DNA of 64,000 nt from Aralia elata (Eukaryota > Streptophyta > Magnoliopsida > Apiales > Araliaceae). The position numbers were made by a program, and so were the translations under genes. How positions within the stretch are numbered: position 1 is the stretch's first letter; the number at the start of each line of letters is the position of its first letter. The stretch spans positions 37,979,182 through 38,043,181 of the forward strand of contig CM068384.1 in assembly GCA_034770075.1 (NCBI GenBank), written 5' to 3'. The notes below the pieces were generated by a model. The model searched no databases. It was not told where the DNA came from and worked only from the letters and a program-made list of their open reading frames with translations. Below are positions 60,791 to 64,000 of this stretch, in pieces.

Positions 60791-63572
60791 TGTGACACCC
60801 CCAAATCCGGATACATAAACTCCACAGATTTGGTGTTCACTATAGCATACATTCAATACTAACTACCCATGATTAAGATAATATAATTAAATATCTTCCC
60901 ACAAAAGGGGGTTACATCTCCAATCTCTTAATCAAACAAATCCCAGGTTATCTAACCTCTATTACATCAATGCGGAATAAAACATAATTTTTAATAAGTT
61001 TTTTTTACAACAAAACATCAAATAGATAACAAGTCTTTAGCTATTTTTGCATCTTGCCCTTTCCTTTACTCGTGGACGGCTCGTCCGACTTTTCTGTCTT
61101 AGCTGCAAAGTTTAATGCAAGGGTGAGCAAACAATTGCCCACAAGTATGATAACAATAACAATTAAATGAGATAGACTTCAACTGAGGTATAATAGTTTT
61201 TCTGAATTCAATCAATAACTAATCAAAATCTGAAAGCTCAATAGAAAGCTTAACTCAAGAACTGAATATAGATTCAGGATTAAAAGTGTATCTGAGGGTC
61301 ACAAGACCTCGAACTGTGTCCTAGGTTATCAAGTATTTCTACCGCAACCTTTAACAGTCTTATAGACTATGGGCCATCCATCTCGTACTTAGGAGATCAG
61401 CCCTTTGTACAATGTATTGTGCACAAACATTTTAACGCTGTCGCGTAATTAATCCCCTATATTAGGGTTGTTCATCTCAGTCTAGTATCAGAATCCGTAC
61501 CAAAAGGGACTTGGTTCGGAATAATTATTAAAATATTCTAAGTCTTTAGAACGCTCATCAACTAAGGACTAGCTGAATCAATAAGGGTTTGCTAGTCACT
61601 AAAGCATTTGATTCATCAATGAAGTTATACAATAGAATTTATAATCAAAGTCTGAATAATGATCAATGCTCGTATAACAAATGACTTGAATAATACATAG
61701 GTACTTGACATGATAACAACCTTGCTTGAATAACAATAAGCTAAGGTTAATAAGTTGGCTCAATGAAATTAAACTTGCTTTAAATGAAATAATAAGATTA
61801 AGGGTGAAAAACTTGCCTCGTGCGTAGATTACAGATTTAAATAATTCACGTTCCTTAATTGACCTATACATTTCGATTACAAAACGGTAGCAATAATTAG
61901 CTACAGAACAATATACACTTTAGGGTTTGTTTTTATCCCATTTCATTTAATATATCAAATGTCATTTGATATTCATTAAATATTCGTTTACCACTCATTG
62001 TAGTATCTTGTTTATTATTAAATACTTTAATCTAAGCTTTAAACATGTACACGGCATCATAATAAAATAAAATAAAAAAAATAAAAAATATTTCAGTTAC
62101 TGTTCCTTCGCCGGGGCGGGAATTTACTGAACAAAAAGCTCGCCAGGGCGAGCCTTCGCCAGGGCGAGGTTTTCCTTAACAAAATTCTCGTCGGGGCGAG
62201 ACTTCGCCGGGGTGAAGATTTACAGCTCATTTTTCTCGCCGGGGCGAGAGACTCGGCAGTCACCTCCTACAGTTCGCGAACCAGTAAAAACTTAGGCCAA
62301 ATTTGGCCAAATTTTCTGAATTCTACCATCCAATACATAGTTTAAACATACCCATATATCAAATATGATATAAAACAATTACCCATCACGCTTCTAAACA
62401 TTCTAACCATTCTAATACACATAACCAACCAAATTGAACAAAAAATTTTATGTTTAAACCAAATATTCATGTTTTAGCCATTTTAATAAAATTAACCACT
62501 GTAAACTCATCTTTCAACCATTTTAATCCATTCCACTTGCATTCTTTTCGTTTTTCATCATATAATCATAATCAAACATCAATTTACCGTTTAATAATCA
62601 AATTAAACATCAATTTTCATACATATATGCCATACATGAAATAATACCCTGTAAAACCAAAAACTTCACTCTAAAACATGTTTTCATGGATTAACTCATT
62701 CAAATTAATTTATAGTCATCACATAATCATCTAATACATGTTTACTATCAATTACAAACAAGTAATTCATGTATTTAGCATAAAATTCCTATACAGGAAA
62801 ATAGAATTCATATACAGAGAAGTAAATTAAAAAGAAATAAAGTGAAGAATTCAAAAAGGATTATACCTTCTATTTGCTTAAAAAAATTTGATCAATTCTC
62901 CTTGTTAGAATTCCTACTCTCCAATCTCCAAACTCTTCTCAATTCTCTCTTCTAATTCTTTCTTCTTCTCTGTATATTCTTCCTTTTTTTTAAACTCTGA
63001 GTTTTCTTATCTTTTAATAACTGACAAGCTTTTAACAAAAATAAAAATTGATAGCTAAAATAATAACGTATATTCTCTAATTAAACCATCAGTTATAAAA
63101 ATTCAAAAGCCATAAGGCTTGTTTGGCAAAACAAAATTGAAATAACTCATTATTTCCAACCAAAGGTCATAAGGCCTTGTTTGGTTTGATGGAAATAAAA
63201 AAACTCTTTCTATTTATTTTAATAACTCATTATAACATATAGTTTTAATTGTCACACTTTTAATCTAATTAAACTTATTATTAAATAAATTCAATTAAAC
63301 CTTACTAATTTAATTAATAATTCCATTTAACCAATAACAATAACACCAAATAAATTATCTTATTCAAATAAATCCTTTATTCAAATAAATCATTTAATCA
63401 TCTAATTTAATTATTAAATTAAACACATTAAATAACATTTAACACAATTAACTCAACATGAACTATTCTACAATAACTTAATAAATTATTTATTTAACTC
63501 AATAAATTAATAAAAATATTTATATAACTCAATAAATATTTTTATTTATTCACAAAATTTGCATTCGTTACA
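60791..63572 (-). repeat. 3' LTR of the chromovirus
   Basis: 2,782 bp, bounded by TGTGACACCCCCAAATCCGG on the left and GCATTCGTTACA on the right. It contains a 48 bp GC-rich palindrome repeat at 62106-62249 and a GAGA-rich leader-like zone around 62860-63000 (inverse). Confidence 0.8.
62106..62249. repeat. 48 bp tandem repeat of paired 16 bp palindromic words
   Basis: Six 16 bp words start at 62106, 62138, 62154, 62186, 62202 and 62234, on an exact 16 bp grid with three 16 bp AT-rich spacers (62122, 62170, 62218). Type 1 words read TCTCGCCGGGGCGAGA or GCTCGCCAGGGCGAGC; type 2 words read CTTCGCCGGGGTGAAG or close. Arms are 7 bp and loops 2 nt. Confidence 0.92.
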
Positions 63573-63682
63573 ACTTTCCCTCCTTAAAAGGATTCTGTCC
63601 CCAAAATCACAACACAATTAATTCGTCCGTTACATTCTCCCCTCCTTACAAGGATTCTGTCCCCAGAATCGCGATACAAAGA
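63573..63682 (-). other. Duplicated polypurine tract / LTR-start junction of the chromovirus
   Basis: CCTCCTTA(A/C)AAGGATTCTGT and CCCC(A/C)(A/G)AATC occur twice, at about 63579-63609 and 63640-63670. Each is preceded on the plus strand by TTACA, the inverse of an LTR start (63568-63572 and 63630-63634). Only the left one continues as a full LTR. Confidence 0.78.
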
Positions 63683-64000
63683 TTATACAAATAATTCAGG
63701 ATAATTTTGCATCATTTTCTCTTCGAGTTCCCACGTAGCTTCTTCAGCACTGTGGTTCCTCCAAATTACCTCAACAGAAGGTATTACTTTATTTCTGAGA
63801 ACCTGCTCTTTCCTGTCTACTATCTGGACAGGTATCTCTTCATAGGACAAATCTTTTTCAAATTGTATCGGTTCATATTCTATTATATGTTTATAATCAG
63901 GCTTATACGGTCATAACACCGATACGTGGAAAACATTGTGAATGTGATCTAACTCGGGTGGTAAAGCTACCTCATATAAGCTACCTCACCCACTCGTTTC
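63683..64000 (-). pseudogene. C-terminus of chromovirus pol with chromodomain (partial, broken)
   Basis: The minus-strand frame reads PPELDHIHNVFHVSVL, then YEEIPVQIVDRKEQVLRNKV, then the chromodomain end VEVIWRNHSAEEATWELEEK and NYPELF, with the stop at 63683-63685. This order is the C-terminal signature of Tekay/Del chromoviruses, whose chromodomain is thought to guide integration. A TGA interrupts it near 63912 (after FHVSVL) and the frame is lost upstream near 63970, so this copy is not intact. The beginning lies outside the window. Confidence 0.85.

Larger units (their letters stand above)
60791..64000 (-). mobile_element. Tekay/Del-type chromovirus, 3' end only (runs out of the window)
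   Basis: From right to left on the minus strand: end of pol with chromodomain (64000-63683), polypurine tracts (63670-63573), then a 2,782 bp 3' LTR (63572-60791) ending GGATTTGGGGGTGTCACA. It is inserted in LTR D. The expected left target copy is GTATC (60786-60790); its partner and the rest of the element lie beyond 64000. Confidence 0.82.

Overview
The window looks like a gene-poor, repeat-rich stretch of a flowering-plant (probably eudicot) nuclear genome. It is strongly AT-rich. It holds one recognisable host gene with spliced structure. Almost everything else is transposable elements of typically plant families: MULE, hAT and Stowaway MITEs, a Helitron, LINE relics, Ty1/copia, and Ty3/gypsy of Athila-like and Tekay/chromovirus-like types. 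No tRNA, rRNA, CRISPR or organellar DNA was seen.

Left part (1-14400). A 1.07 kb Mutator-like element with long inverted ends, a Stowaway-like MITE, a LINE reverse-transcriptase relic and a 215 bp Helitron lie upstream of the only host gene. The gene is on the + strand and encodes an ankyrin-repeat / GPCR-chaperone (ANKRD13-like) protein in two coding exons (5211-6798 and 12627-13008). As given, the reading frame is broken by one extra base in each exon (5429/5430 and 12825/12826); if these are ignored the product is about 655 residues. The 5.8 kb intron holds a MITE and a LINE relic that is itself split by a 2.1 kb non-autonomous LTR retrotransposon with a perfect 5 bp target duplication.

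Middle part (14400-29333). A 5'-truncated copia element (RT/RNase H relic plus 3' LTR) abuts a gypsy (Athila-like) fragment. That fragment has gag, a protease remnant split by a hAT MITE with a perfect 8 bp duplication, and a 1.67 kb LTR. A piece of another copia LTR follows. Into this landed a young 5.9 kb Tekay-derived element with two 2.77 kb LTRs around an interior of only 367 bp (duplication CTGTA).

Nest (29334-53356). A plus-strand gypsy solo LTR (pieces at 29334-29792, 33328-35298 and 50792-52060) is interrupted by a 3.5 kb minus-strand solo LTR (duplication GAATA). It is interrupted again by a 15.5 kb minus-strand LARD-like element (duplication AGGTT) with 6.2 and 6.6 kb LTRs and a non-coding 2.7 kb interior. 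A related partial LTR follows.

Right part (53357-64000). A minus-strand copia element has a 1.8 kb 3' LTR and a heavily broken gag-pol. Next come a plus-strand gypsy LTR piece and, inserted at its right-hand edge, a minus-strand Tekay/Del-type chromovirus. The 3' LTR and the chromodomain-bearing pol end of that chromovirus are in view; the rest runs past the window.

The most interesting structure that ordinary annotation would miss is a recurring design. At least six distinct LTR or leader regions carry short arrays of hairpin-forming words (perfect or near-perfect inverted repeats with 2-5 nt loops, spaced regularly), each family with its own word. Two Tekay-like elements also carry a duplicated polypurine-tract / LTR-start junction, and one solo LTR appears to join the U3 of one family to the R-U5 of another. 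No system with a known name explains these arrays; whether they are new is not something the sequence alone can show.
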